Source of the DNA: Micromonospora inyonensis
GTDB taxonomy: Bacteria; Actinomycetota; Actinomycetes; Mycobacteriales; Micromonosporaceae
Assembly (NCBI RefSeq): GCF_900091415.1
Contig: NZ_FMHU01000002.1
Span: 1,426,001 to 1,490,000 of the forward strand
Direction: 5' to 3'
Length of the DNA stretch: 64,000 nucleotides
Part shown: piece by piece, positions 53,371 through 61,796 of the stretch
Position numbering within the stretch: the stretch's first letter is position 1
Layout of the letters: each line of letters opens with the position of its first letter
Made by a program: the position numbers and the translations under genes
The notes under the pieces: model-generated
Told to the model about the DNA's origin: nothing
Seen by the model: the letters and a program-made list of their open reading frames with translations, nothing else
Database searches by the model: none

Positions 53371-53604
53371 CGGCCCCCAGGCGAACGCGACCTGGACGAC
53401 GGCCAGCACCCCCACCACGGCGGTGACCGCCACCGGTCGGACCCGACGCCACACCAGGGCCACCGCCATGGCCAAACCGACGACGCTGGCCCCCCAGCCG
53501 CCCGGCGTGGGCGCGGCGGCGACCGCGAGGAGCGCCACCACGCCGGCGACGGCCACGTCGAAGGCGACGCTGCGCACCGGTCGCCCCAGGATCCTCCGTG
53601 TCAT
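53370..53604 (-). pseudogene. N-terminal fragment of a sensor histidine kinase
   Basis: From an ATG at 53604 the minus strand encodes GRPVRSVAFDVAVAGVVALLAVAAAPTPGGWGASVVGLAMAVALVWRRVRPVAVTAVVGVLAVVQVAFAWGPLTPG. This is the start of the four-helix membrane sensor of NarL-type actinobacterial histidine kinases. After about 78 residues the frame runs into the secreted-protein fragment and loses homology. The dimerisation, catalytic and response-regulator parts are missing. Confidence 0.7.
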
Positions 53605-53913
53605 CGCCACCCAGCGTACGAGCCTTCCCGGCCCCGGACCGGTCGACCCGCGGTTGTGCCGGCCCACGTCGATCTGCACGGGTCTTCCCGTGGCATTCCC
53701 GGCGTCGCCCGTGGCGTTCCGGCGTTGCCCGTGGCGACGGCGGTGAGCACCCCGGCCGCCCGCACCTGTCGGATCCGGGCGGCCGGGGTGCCGCTGACGG
53801 GGTACGCACCACAGTGGACGAGTGCGCGCTTTCGAGATCGGCTCTTCTGCAAGGGGTCCCGGTGGCACTACGGTTGCACGAAGAGTCACCGCATCGGGAC
53901 CGAGGAGCGCGGC
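53605..53913. other. 309-bp leader region of the conflict operon
   Basis: It holds three imperfect copies of a CCCGTGGCGTTCCGGCGTTG-like unit at about 53687-53735, a strong orphan hairpin (53747-53791) and the presumed promoter of the trypco1 gene. No gene is recognised. The hairpin would insulate the operon from upstream transcription. Confidence 0.5.
53747..53791. terminator. 16-bp perfect hairpin upstream of conflict operon
   Basis: Arms 53747-53762 and 53776-53791 pair perfectly around a 13-nt loop. There is no intact gene immediately before it on either strand. It may be the terminator of a deleted gene or an insulator/leader structure for the operon starting at 53914. Confidence 0.65.
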
Positions 53914-54243
53914 GTGCGCGAGCTGATCGAGGTTCACCTTCCTTCCGGACGCAGCATGTGGGTCACCGTGGACTCCGAACAGGAGTCCCGCGACGTGGGG
54001 TTCGGTGAGCGGTTCGCCGAGCTTCCGGGGCTGGCGGAGATCGTCGAGTGGGTGACCTCCGGGGTGACCGCCGGACTGCGACATGCCAAGCCGGACCGGC
54101 TGACCGCCGAACTCGGCGTCGAGTTGGCGGTCGGGGAGCGGGGGCTGGTCGCCGCGCTCGGCGGCGTCGGGGGCAAGACCGCCGTCAAGGTCACGATGAG
54201 CTGGGGGCCGGCGGACGACGAGCCGGCCACCGACCCCCGGTGA
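53914..54243 (+). CDS. Trypsin-co-occurring domain (trypco1/CU044_2847-like) protein
   Basis: A 109-residue protein with the small beta-rich domain that co-occurs with trypsin-like VMAP proteins. It opens with RELIEVHLPSGRSMWVTVDS. It has a middle helix GLAEIVEWVTSGVTAGLRHAKPD and the characteristic end LTAELGVELAVGERGLVAALGGVGGKTAVKVTMSW. The GTG at 53914 follows GAGGAG by six bases. Four bases separate its stop from the ATG of the trypsin-VMAP gene. By published prediction for ternary conflict systems, it is likely a regulator or substrate adaptor of the protease arm; no activity has been shown. Confidence 0.88.
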   Translation: MRELIEVHLPSGRSMWVTVDSEQESRDVGFGERFAELPGLAEIVEWVTSGVTAGLRHAKPDRLTAELGVELAVGERGLVAALGGVGGKTAVKVTMSWGPADDEPATDPR

Positions 54244-54247
54244 CGGC

Positions 54248-56125
54248 ATGGCCGCGCCGGACCGTACCGACCAGTTGACCGCGTTGCTGAAGGACTGTCT
54301 GGTGCTGGTTTCCGGACGCGGTGAGGGGAGCGGCTTCTTCGTCGGTCCCGGACTGGTGGCCACCTGCGCCCACGTGGCCGGCGCGACCGGTGACCGGGTC
54401 ACGGTCGGGTGGCGCGACGCCGACCTGCCGGGCACCGTCCGCTGGGCCTCCACGCTGACCGGCCGGGGTCTCGCCCCGTACCCGGACCTGGCGGTCGTCG
54501 AGGTGGTCGTGCCGCCCGGCGGTCACCCCGCGGTGTGGTTGGACGACCACCTGCCGGCCATGTCGGCGCGGCTCGTCGTCGTCGGGCACGCCCGGACGTA
54601 CGGCCCGCAGGTCGGCCGGACGTCGGGGTGGTTCGCCCACGGCGGCGACTACGAGGACATGATCCGGCTGACCGGGGACGAGGTGGCGCCGGGAATGTCC
54701 GGCGCGCCCGTCCTCAACGCCGAGACCGGTGGGGTGTGTGCCATCACCAAGGCGACCCGGCGGTCGGGACAACCCTCGGGCGGGGTCGCCGTCCCGGTGC
54801 GGGCCATCCGGGCGATCATGGATCCGGCCCCGTACCGGCGGCTGCGCCGGGAGCACGATGCCTACCACCGCCGCAACCGGCGCTGGACGGGCCTGGCCGA
54901 CGATCTTCCCGGCGCGGCGGGACCGGTCAGTCGCCGGGCCGAACGGGAACTGCGCGCGATCCTCTCCGGGCTGCCGGCGACCGACCACGAACAGCACCTG
55001 ACGACCTACCGGGCGGTGGCCGGTGACCTTGCGGTGCCACCCCGGCACCCCCTGCACGACCACGGTGACGTGGTCAGCGAGCTGGCCGGGCTGCTACCGG
55101 CCGAGGACGGTTTCCCGCACGTGCTGGCGTACGCGATCGACATGTCCTCCCGCGTCGCCGAGCAGTCCGTCGCCGAATCGTTGCGGGTGTGGGCGCGGAT
55201 GTCTCCGCAGACCCGCCGGGACCGTGACGAGGCGGCGAACCGGTTGGCCGACGCGCGGGTCGGCGTCCCGGACGCGGCCACGTCCCGGATCCCGTCGGTG
55301 CTGGTGTACGTGCGCCCCGCCGGCCAGGACCGGCGGCGGTACCGCTGTGAACTCTGGCGCTACGAGGACGAGGACGACATCACCCCGATCGCCACGGACG
55401 ACCCCGACCGGTCGCTGGAGGAGCTGCGGCGGCACCTGCGGGACCGGCTGCCGGAACTGGCCCGTGGCGGACCGGACGACGGGCGGCGTCCCATGATCGA
55501 ACTCGTGCTTCCGTACCACCTTCTCGACGAGGACGTCGACCACTGGCTGGAGGCCCCGGACCGCAACCCCTGGTCGGTTCTCGGGCAGACCAACCCGGTG
55601 GTGGTCCGCGAGCTGGAGCGCTTCGAGGAGGACGACGAACGCCTCGGCACCTGGCGGCGACGGTGGAAGGCGCTCGACGGCCAGGACGTCGGCGTCGCCC
55701 TCACCCCGGTCTCCTGCCTGGAACGCCGGGAGCACCGGGCCCTGCACGCCTGGTTCCAGCTTGAACCCGCGCTGGGCGCGCTCGTGCTGCCGGGCTCACC
55801 GCAGGACGGTCCCGCACGAGGGGCGCTCGAGGTCGGGCTGCACTGCGGCGTTCCGATCGTGGTGTGGCGCCGGCGCGGGTGCACCGGGCAGCCCGAGATC
55901 TCGCACCGGGACTGCCCGGGGAGCCGACTCTCCGAGGCGGTCGCGGCCGAGTTCGGCAAGGCCGGCCGGGACGACGTCCCGGAGCGGATCAGGCGGCTGC
56001 GCAACCGCGCCGGTGCCGACGGGCATCCCGAGTGCGGACACGACGTCGTCCTGCTGTGGGACGACCCTGGTCGCCGGCTACCGCGGCCACGGATGGCGCC
56101 ACCGACGCAGGGAGCAATACGGTAG
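54248..56125 (+). CDS. Trypsin-like protease fused to VMAP-C domain
   Basis: A 625-residue protein that is the VMAP component of a ternary system. Residues 1-195 form a trypsin-like protease without signal peptide: His42 (TCAHV), Asp80 (YPDLAVVEV) and Ser151 (PGMSGAP) are all present, so it is probably active in the cytoplasm. Residues about 225-330 are a helical middle region (FPHVLAYAIDMSSRVAEQSVAESLRVW). Residues about 345-610 form a VMAP-C-like domain (PSVLVYVRPAGQDRRRYRCELWRYE, IELVLPYHLLDEDVDHW, PVVVRELERFEE, and GVPIVVWRRRG). The stop overlaps the MoxR GTG by one base. In such systems the protease is thought to fire after MoxR-driven assembly on an invader signal. Confidence 0.9.
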   Translation: MAAPDRTDQLTALLKDCLVLVSGRGEGSGFFVGPGLVATCAHVAGATGDRVTVGWRDADLPGTVRWASTLTGRGLAPYPDLAVVEVVVPPGGHPAVWLDDHLPAMSARLVVVGHARTYGPQVGRTSGWFAHGGDYEDMIRLTGDEVAPGMSGAPVLNAETGGVCAITKATRRSGQPSGGVAVPVRAIRAIMDPAPYRRLRREHDAYHRRNRRWTGLADDLPGAAGPVSRRAERELRAILSGLPATDHEQHLTTYRAVAGDLAVPPRHPLHDHGDVVSELAGLLPAEDGFPHVLAYAIDMSSRVAEQSVAESLRVWARMSPQTRRDRDEAANRLADARVGVPDAATSRIPSVLVYVRPAGQDRRRYRCELWRYEDEDDITPIATDDPDRSLEELRRHLRDRLPELARGGPDDGRRPMIELVLPYHLLDEDVDHWLEAPDRNPWSVLGQTNPVVVRELERFEEDDERLGTWRRRWKALDGQDVGVALTPVSCLERREHRALHAWFQLEPALGALVLPGSPQDGPARGALEVGLHCGVPIVVWRRRGCTGQPEISHRDCPGSRLSEAVAAEFGKAGRDDVPERIRRLRNRAGADGHPECGHDVVLLWDDPGRRLPRPRMAPPTQGAIR

Positions 56126-57192
56126 TGGGTGAATTCCTGATCTACCAGGGCACCGGGGTCGCCGACCGCGACGACGACCGGATCGCGCGGCGGGCCGAAC
56201 CCCCGCCGTGGCGGGTCTTCGACGGGGAACCACCGACCCCGCTGGACCGGGACGCGCCGGTGGGACGCAAGCTTCCGTACCGGACCAGGACGGTGCCCTA
56301 CCAGGCCGACGAGGACACGGTCCGACTGGTCAACGTCGCACTGCACCTGCGCCGACCACTCCTGGTGACCGGCCACCCGGGCACCGGCAAGTCCACCCTG
56401 GCGTATGCCGTGGCGCACGAGCTGCGGCTCGGCCCGGTGCTGCGCTGGTCGATCACCAGCCGGTCCACGCTGACCTCCGGTCTCTACCACTACGACGCGG
56501 TCGGTCGCATCGAGGAGGCCAACGCCCGCGCCGCCGGCCAGCCGGGCGCCCGGACCGCCCCGGAGGCGGACCGCTTCCCCCGGAGCGGGAACGACCCTGG
56601 CCGGTGGGGTCCGGTCGACATCGGACGGTTCCTGCGGTTGGGGCCGCTGGGCACCGCCTTCGCGCCGTACGCGTGGCCCCGCGTGCTGCTCGTCGACGAG
56701 ATCGACAAGAGCGACATCGACCTGCCCAACGAGCTGCTCGACGTGTTCGAGGAGGGCGAGTACGGCATCCCGGAACTGCAACGGATCGCGGACCTCGTCC
56801 CACAGGTCCGGGTGCGCCCGGCGGACAACGGCGAGCCGGTGACCGTGAACGACGGGCGGGTCCGCTGTCGCGAGTTCCCGTTCATCGTCCTGACCAGCAA
56901 CGGGGAGCGCGAGTTCCCGCCTGCCTTCCTGCGCCGGTGCGTCCAGCTGGACCTGGCCCAACCTGACGAGCGACGGATCGAGGCGATCGTCCGGGCGCAC
57001 CTGGGCGACGGGGCGGTCGCCGAGGCGGCCGATCTCATCGCCGACTTCCTGGCCCGCCGGGAACAGGGGCAGCTCGCCACCGACCAGCTGCTCAACGCGG
57101 TGTACCTGCTCCACCGGGCCAGCGGTGACGGCCGGCCCGACCGGGACGAGCTGGTCGACGTGGTGCTGCGCGAGCTGAGCGGCCCGGGGTGA
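56125..57192 (+). CDS. MoxR-type AAA+ ATPase
   Basis: A 355-residue AAA+ ATPase of the MoxR clade used in VMAP ternary systems. Walker A is GHPGTGKS (residues 83-90). Walker B is RVLLVDEIDKSD with Asp191-Glu192. Sensor 1 is FIVLTSNGEREFP, and an arginine-finger-type FLRRCVQLDL follows. The C-terminal lid helices (about 270-350) end in LVDVVLRELSGPG. The N-terminal 50 residues are specific to this subclade (EFLIYQGTGVADRDDDRI). The GTG at 56125 follows GGGAGC. The stop overlaps the next GTG by three bases. MoxR ATPases act as chaperones that load or remodel vWA-domain partners, here the SAV_2336-like gene product. Confidence 0.93.
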   Translation: MGEFLIYQGTGVADRDDDRIARRAEPPPWRVFDGEPPTPLDRDAPVGRKLPYRTRTVPYQADEDTVRLVNVALHLRRPLLVTGHPGTGKSTLAYAVAHELRLGPVLRWSITSRSTLTSGLYHYDAVGRIEEANARAAGQPGARTAPEADRFPRSGNDPGRWGPVDIGRFLRLGPLGTAFAPYAWPRVLLVDEIDKSDIDLPNELLDVFEEGEYGIPELQRIADLVPQVRVRPADNGEPVTVNDGRVRCREFPFIVLTSNGEREFPPAFLRRCVQLDLAQPDERRIEAIVRAHLGDGAVAEAADLIADFLARREQGQLATDQLLNAVYLLHRASGDGRPDRDELVDVVLRELSGPG

Positions 57193-60100
57193 CCGCACGG
57201 ATCGACCGCCTGCTCGCCGTCCTCGACGCCGCCGGCGTGCGGTTGACCCCTGCCGAGCTCGCCGAGGCGATCTGGCTCGCCCTGCGGGTGGACGTGGCCG
57301 GACGGGTGTCCACTCCGGCCGGCAGCGGGTCCACCGGACCGTCGCCCGGGGAATCCGTGCCAGGTCCGGCGGACCCCGTGCCCGGTCCGGCATCGTCCCG
57401 GCCGTCCGGCCCGGGACAGGTCGAGCTGCGGCTGCCGGTGCCGGCGGGCGAGACTCCGCCGGACGCGGCCGACCGGGTGGCGGGACGCCCGGGGGAACCG
57501 GCCGACCCGGTCACGGGCGGCCCGGAACCGCTGGTCCCGGGGACCGCCCCCGACACCGACCCGGTGGGCGGAGCCGACGACGGAGGGCTGAGCCTGGCGA
57601 CGGTGCCGGGGTGGCCGCTGTCGGTGCCCACCGCCAGCGCGCTGCCCGACAGTGGTCAGGTGCTGCGCGCCCTGCGCCCGCTGAAGCGGCGCATCCGGTC
57701 CGGCCACCGCGCCACCATCGACGAGGTGGCCACCGCCTGCCAGATCGCCGAGCGGCGGCTCTGGACACCGGTCTGGCGGCCCGCGACGGACCGCTGGTTG
57801 CACCTCACGCTCGTGCTGGACCGCAGCTCCGTCGGCGGGATCTGGGCCCGCCTGGGGCACGAGGTCCGTACCCTGCTGGAGCGGCTCGGGGCGTTCCGGA
57901 CGATCCGGGTGGCGTACCTGGGCCTGCGCCAGGACGGGACGATCGGGGTGACCGCGCGTGCCCGTCCCGGCGGGTCGGGGCCGGCGACCGCGCCGCGCTC
58001 ACCCCTGGGCCTGGCCGACCTGACCGGCGACCACCTTCTCCTGGTGCTCAGCGACTGCGTCAGCCGCCCCTGGCACGACGGTGAGATGTCCCGGGTGCTC
58101 GGGCACTGGGCGCGCCGCGCACCCGTGGCGATCCTCCAGCCGCTGCCCGACCGGCTGTGGTCCCGTACCGGTCTCGACCCGGTCCCCGGGCGGCTGTCCG
58201 CCCCGCGTGCCGGCGCGCCGGGCACCGCGTACGGGTTCACCTCGGCCTGGCGGCGGCGTGGCCTGCCGGAGCGCAGCGGGCCGGTGCCGGTGCTGGAGAT
58301 CGAGCCGAGGTGGCTGCGGTCCTGGGCGAACCTGGTCGCCGGCCGGGCGGTCGGCGGCATCGACACGATCGTGACGCCCGCCGGGGTGGCCGTCGCCCGC
58401 CAGCCGGTCGTCACCGTGGACCCGGACGGGTCGGCGGACCCCTCGGTCGACCCGTCCCCTGAGCAGCGGGTCCGCACGTTCCGCGCCGGAGCGTCGGTCC
58501 CGGCCTACCAGCTTGCCCGGTACCTGTCGGCGGCGGTGCCGCTCAACCTCGCGGTGATCCGCGTCGTGCAGGCCGTGATGGTGCCCCGGGCCCGCCCGTC
58601 CCACCTGGCCGAGGTGCTGTACGGCGGGCTGCTCGCGCCGGTGTCGCCGGGCGGCGGGGCGGACGACGAGCAGCACCTCGAGTTCCTTCCCGGCGTCCGT
58701 CAGGTGCTGCTGGGCACCCTGCACCGGGCGGAGGCGGGCCGGGTGCTCGCCGACGTGTCCCGTTACCTGGAGCGGCACCTGGAGCGGACCGGGGCGTCGT
58801 TCACCGCGGTGGTGTCCGCCCCGGTGGGCGGACTGACGGTCCCGGCGCTGCGCCAGCCGTTCGCGCAGATCCGTGCGGAGGTGTTGCGCAGGCTCGCCGG
58901 GCGTGCGGGACCACCCGGTGACACGGAGCCGGCGGGCGGTCCGGGGGAGTCGGCGGGCCCGGCGTGGAGGTCGGGGCCCGCCGCCGGTCGCCTCACCATC
59001 CTGCACCTGACCGGATGGGAACCGGGCGGTGCGGACGACCCCGGGCCCGCGTCGGGACGGTTCGACCCGGCCCTGCTCGACGACCTCGTCGCCACCTGCC
59101 GCCGCGACCGGATGGTCCCGCACCTCGTCGTCGTCACCGCCGCGGTGACCCGGCGGGCCACTCCGGCGGAGTACCAGGCGGCCTACCGGATGCTGGAGGA
59201 CCTGCGGACGCGGCTGGACCTGCCCACCGGCCGGACGGTCGTCGTCCCCGGCCTGTCCGACGTCAACGAGGGCAGGTGTCTGGCGCACTTCCTGGACCGG
59301 GCGGCCGACGGTGCGGAGCCGGTCCCGCCGTACTGGCCCAAGTGGGAACCGTTCGCGGAGCTGACCGCCCGACTGCCCGGCGCGACGGCGTTCCAACCGC
59401 ACCAACCCTGGCAGCTGCTGCCGGTCCCCGCCGCGCGCACGGTGGTCGCCGTGCTGAACTCCACCATGTCCGTCAGTCACCTGCCGGGCGAGCGGTTCGG
59501 CCGGCTCGGCCACGCCCAGCTGCGCTGGTTCGCCGACCGGCTGCGCGCCTACGAACGCCGCGGCTGGTTGCGTGTCGGCGTACTGCACCACGACCCGACC
59601 GGCGAGGCGGGCGATCCGGGGCTCCGGGACGCGGACGATCTCACCCGTCTGCTGGCTCCCCACCTGGACGTGGTGCTGCACGGTCACCGGGGTGGCGTAC
59701 GCGAACTCGGTCTGACCGGGGTGCCGGCGGTCGGTGCGCACCGCGCGGACGACCCCACCGCACCGGACACGGACCGGACGGGTGAGGCCGGCGGGTACCG
59801 GTACCAGCTGGTCGACCTCCGGCCGGGAACGCTGCGCGTCCTGCCGCGCGGCCACGGAGCGGGGCCGGCCCCGACGGCCGGGGAGGTCGTCTCGCACGCC
59901 TACGGCGACCACTGGTGGCCGCCGGACGCCGAGGGGTCGGGCAGCGGTGCGACGGGCGGTGCCGACGCCCTGACCGACGGAACCCGGACCGACCTGCTGG
60001 CCCGGGTGGCCCGGATCTACCGTACCCGTACGCCGGACGCCACCATGGCGGAGCACCGGTGGCCGGGTACACGCCGTGGCGGTCCCTTCGCCGGCTACCT

Positions 60101-61796
60101 GGTGGTCTCGCCGGGCGGCGAGCACTTCTCCGCTCCGTACCGGATCGGCGTGTACGACGGCGAGCCGCGCGCGGAGACCGTGCGGCGGTTCCTGGACGAC
60201 GTGGTCCGGCCGGCGGGTCCGCACCGCGACGCCACACTGGTCTGCCGGTCGGCACCGGCCGACCCCGGCCTCCGGGAACGGGCCCTCGGCCAGGGCGTCC
60301 GGTTGGTGAGCTTCGCCGACTTCGAACTCGGCGACGACGTGCTTCGGTCCGCCGAGAGGTGGGCGGCGTCGCTCGACGCCGACCCGGCGTTCCCGGCCGT
60401 CCACTACGTCGCGCAGCCCTACGTCCTGTTCGACCCCGGCACCGGGTCGTCCGGCACCCCCGACGGGGCACCGGTCCCGCCGGCACCCGACCTGCTGGGC
60501 CGCCTCCGCCGGTGGTTGGCGGCCCCGGAGGGGCAGGTGATCGCGGTGCTGGGCGCCTCGGGGACCGGCAAGACGTTCCTGTTGCGGGAGCTGGCGCGTC
60601 GGCTGTACGCCGACCACGACCCGGTCGTGCCGATCTTGGTGGACCTGCGGAGCCTGGACTGGCGGGTCGGCCTGGCTGAACTGATGGCGATCAACCTGGC
60701 CCGGAGCGGCGTACGTCGGGTGGACCTGGACCTGAACCGGTACCTGCTGCACGAGGGGCGTGTCGTGCTGCTGTGTGACGGGCTCGACGACCTCGCGACC
60801 CGTACCGCTCACGACAAGCTGGGGGAATGGGTGGCCGGCTGGGAGGCCGGCGCGCGGATCTGGCCCGGTCGCAGCAAGGTCGTCCTGGTGAGCCGGGACG
60901 CCGACCTGCTCGCCGACGCGCTCGGCGCGTACGCCGCCGAGGACCCGGCCGGCGCGGTGGTGCGTTGGGTCCGGCTCGTCGGCCTGGACCGGGAGCGGAT
61001 GCTCGAGTTCCTGGCCCGGCGACTCGGCGGCCCGGAGCGGGCGCGTGACCGGCTGGAGTTGCTGGGGCGGGTCGGCGGCCTGCCGGGGATGGCCCGTAAC
61101 CCGCGGATGCTCGCCTTCATCGCCGACATCGACGAGCAGTGGCTGCGCTCGGCCGCGTCGGGTGGTGGCCGGGTGACCGTGGCGGACCTCTACCGGTGGC
61201 TGATCAGCGACTGGCTCGACGGGGAACGCAGGCGGGGCGGGGCACACCACATCGTCCTCGACGACCTGGAGCGTGCGGCGACCTACCTGGCCCGGCGGCT
61301 GTGGGAGTCGGGCGAGCCGGCGCTCGGCGCGGACGCGCTCGGTGCGGCGGCGGACATCCTGACCCGGCTCGGCACCGCCCGGGGCGGCGGGACGCCGGGC
61401 CGCAGTGCGACCGCGCGGCTGCTCGGCGCCGGCACGCTGCTGGTGCGCGATTCGGCGTACCGCTTCCACTTCGTCGACCAGTCGGTCCTCGAATGGCTGG
61501 TCGCCCGGGAGATCGCCGACCAGTTGGACCCGGACCAGCCGGCCGGCCGGGTGCGTGGGCTGCTGCGTCGGGAGCTGACCCCGTTGCTGGTGGAGTTCCT
61601 GTGCGACCTCGCCGGGCACGACACCGCCCGCCGATGGGCGGAGGCAGCGAACGCCGACCCGGCCGCGCCGCTGGAGGTCCGGTCCGCCGCCCACCGGATC
61701 CTGGACCACCTCGACCGGTTCGACGCGGGTCGGCCCGGTCCGGACCAGCGCGGAGCCGGTTCACCAGACCCGCCCGCCGGAGGGGACCGGGCGTAG
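57189..61796 (+). CDS. SAV_2336/vWA-like arm fused to dead phosphoesterase and NACHT NTPase
   Basis: A 1535-residue fusion. Residues 1-30 and about 150-400 match the SAV_2336 N-terminal region; a Pro/Gly linker (40-140) separates them, and a vWA-like core centres on LTLVLDRSS (Asp211). Residues about 600-870 have the calcineurin phosphoesterase layout (YWPKWEPFAELTARLPG, LNSTMSVSHLPGERFG, VGVLHHDPTGEAGD). The metal motifs are degraded: D-x-H is T608-G609-W610, GD is A651-A652, GNHD is G688-L-S-D691, and GH-x-H is G832-H-R-G835. A beta-alpha region (about 955-1065) precedes a NACHT domain with Walker A GASGTGKT (1122-1129) and Walker B LLCDGLDD (1194-1201), then a helical end. The GTG overlaps the moxR stop. 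Confidence 0.87.
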   Translation: MTARIDRLLAVLDAAGVRLTPAELAEAIWLALRVDVAGRVSTPAGSGSTGPSPGESVPGPADPVPGPASSRPSGPGQVELRLPVPAGETPPDAADRVAGRPGEPADPVTGGPEPLVPGTAPDTDPVGGADDGGLSLATVPGWPLSVPTASALPDSGQVLRALRPLKRRIRSGHRATIDEVATACQIAERRLWTPVWRPATDRWLHLTLVLDRSSVGGIWARLGHEVRTLLERLGAFRTIRVAYLGLRQDGTIGVTARARPGGSGPATAPRSPLGLADLTGDHLLLVLSDCVSRPWHDGEMSRVLGHWARRAPVAILQPLPDRLWSRTGLDPVPGRLSAPRAGAPGTAYGFTSAWRRRGLPERSGPVPVLEIEPRWLRSWANLVAGRAVGGIDTIVTPAGVAVARQPVVTVDPDGSADPSVDPSPEQRVRTFRAGASVPAYQLARYLSAAVPLNLAVIRVVQAVMVPRARPSHLAEVLYGGLLAPVSPGGGADDEQHLEFLPGVRQVLLGTLHRAEAGRVLADVSRYLERHLERTGASFTAVVSAPVGGLTVPALRQPFAQIRAEVLRRLAGRAGPPGDTEPAGGPGESAGPAWRSGPAAGRLTILHLTGWEPGGADDPGPASGRFDPALLDDLVATCRRDRMVPHLVVVTAAVTRRATPAEYQAAYRMLEDLRTRLDLPTGRTVVVPGLSDVNEGRCLAHFLDRAADGAEPVPPYWPKWEPFAELTARLPGATAFQPHQPWQLLPVPAARTVVAVLNSTMSVSHLPGERFGRLGHAQLRWFADRLRAYERRGWLRVGVLHHDPTGEAGDPGLRDADDLTRLLAPHLDVVLHGHRGGVRELGLTGVPAVGAHRADDPTAPDTDRTGEAGGYRYQLVDLRPGTLRVLPRGHGAGPAPTAGEVVSHAYGDHWWPPDAEGSGSGATGGADALTDGTRTDLLARVARIYRTRTPDATMAEHRWPGTRRGGPFAGYLVVSPGGEHFSAPYRIGVYDGEPRAETVRRFLDDVVRPAGPHRDATLVCRSAPADPGLRERALGQGVRLVSFADFELGDDVLRSAERWAASLDADPAFPAVHYVAQPYVLFDPGTGSSGTPDGAPVPPAPDLLGRLRRWLAAPEGQVIAVLGASGTGKTFLLRELARRLYADHDPVVPILVDLRSLDWRVGLAELMAINLARSGVRRVDLDLNRYLLHEGRVVLLCDGLDDLATRTAHDKLGEWVAGWEAGARIWPGRSKVVLVSRDADLLADALGAYAAEDPAGAVVRWVRLVGLDRERMLEFLARRLGGPERARDRLELLGRVGGLPGMARNPRMLAFIADIDEQWLRSAASGGGRVTVADLYRWLISDWLDGERRRGGAHHIVLDDLERAATYLARRLWESGEPALGADALGAAADILTRLGTARGGGTPGRSATARLLGAGTLLVRDSAYRFHFVDQSVLEWLVAREIADQLDPDQPAGRVRGLLRRELTPLLVEFLCDLAGHDTARRWAEAANADPAAPLEVRSAAHRILDHLDRFDAGRPGPDQRGAGSPDPPAGGDRA

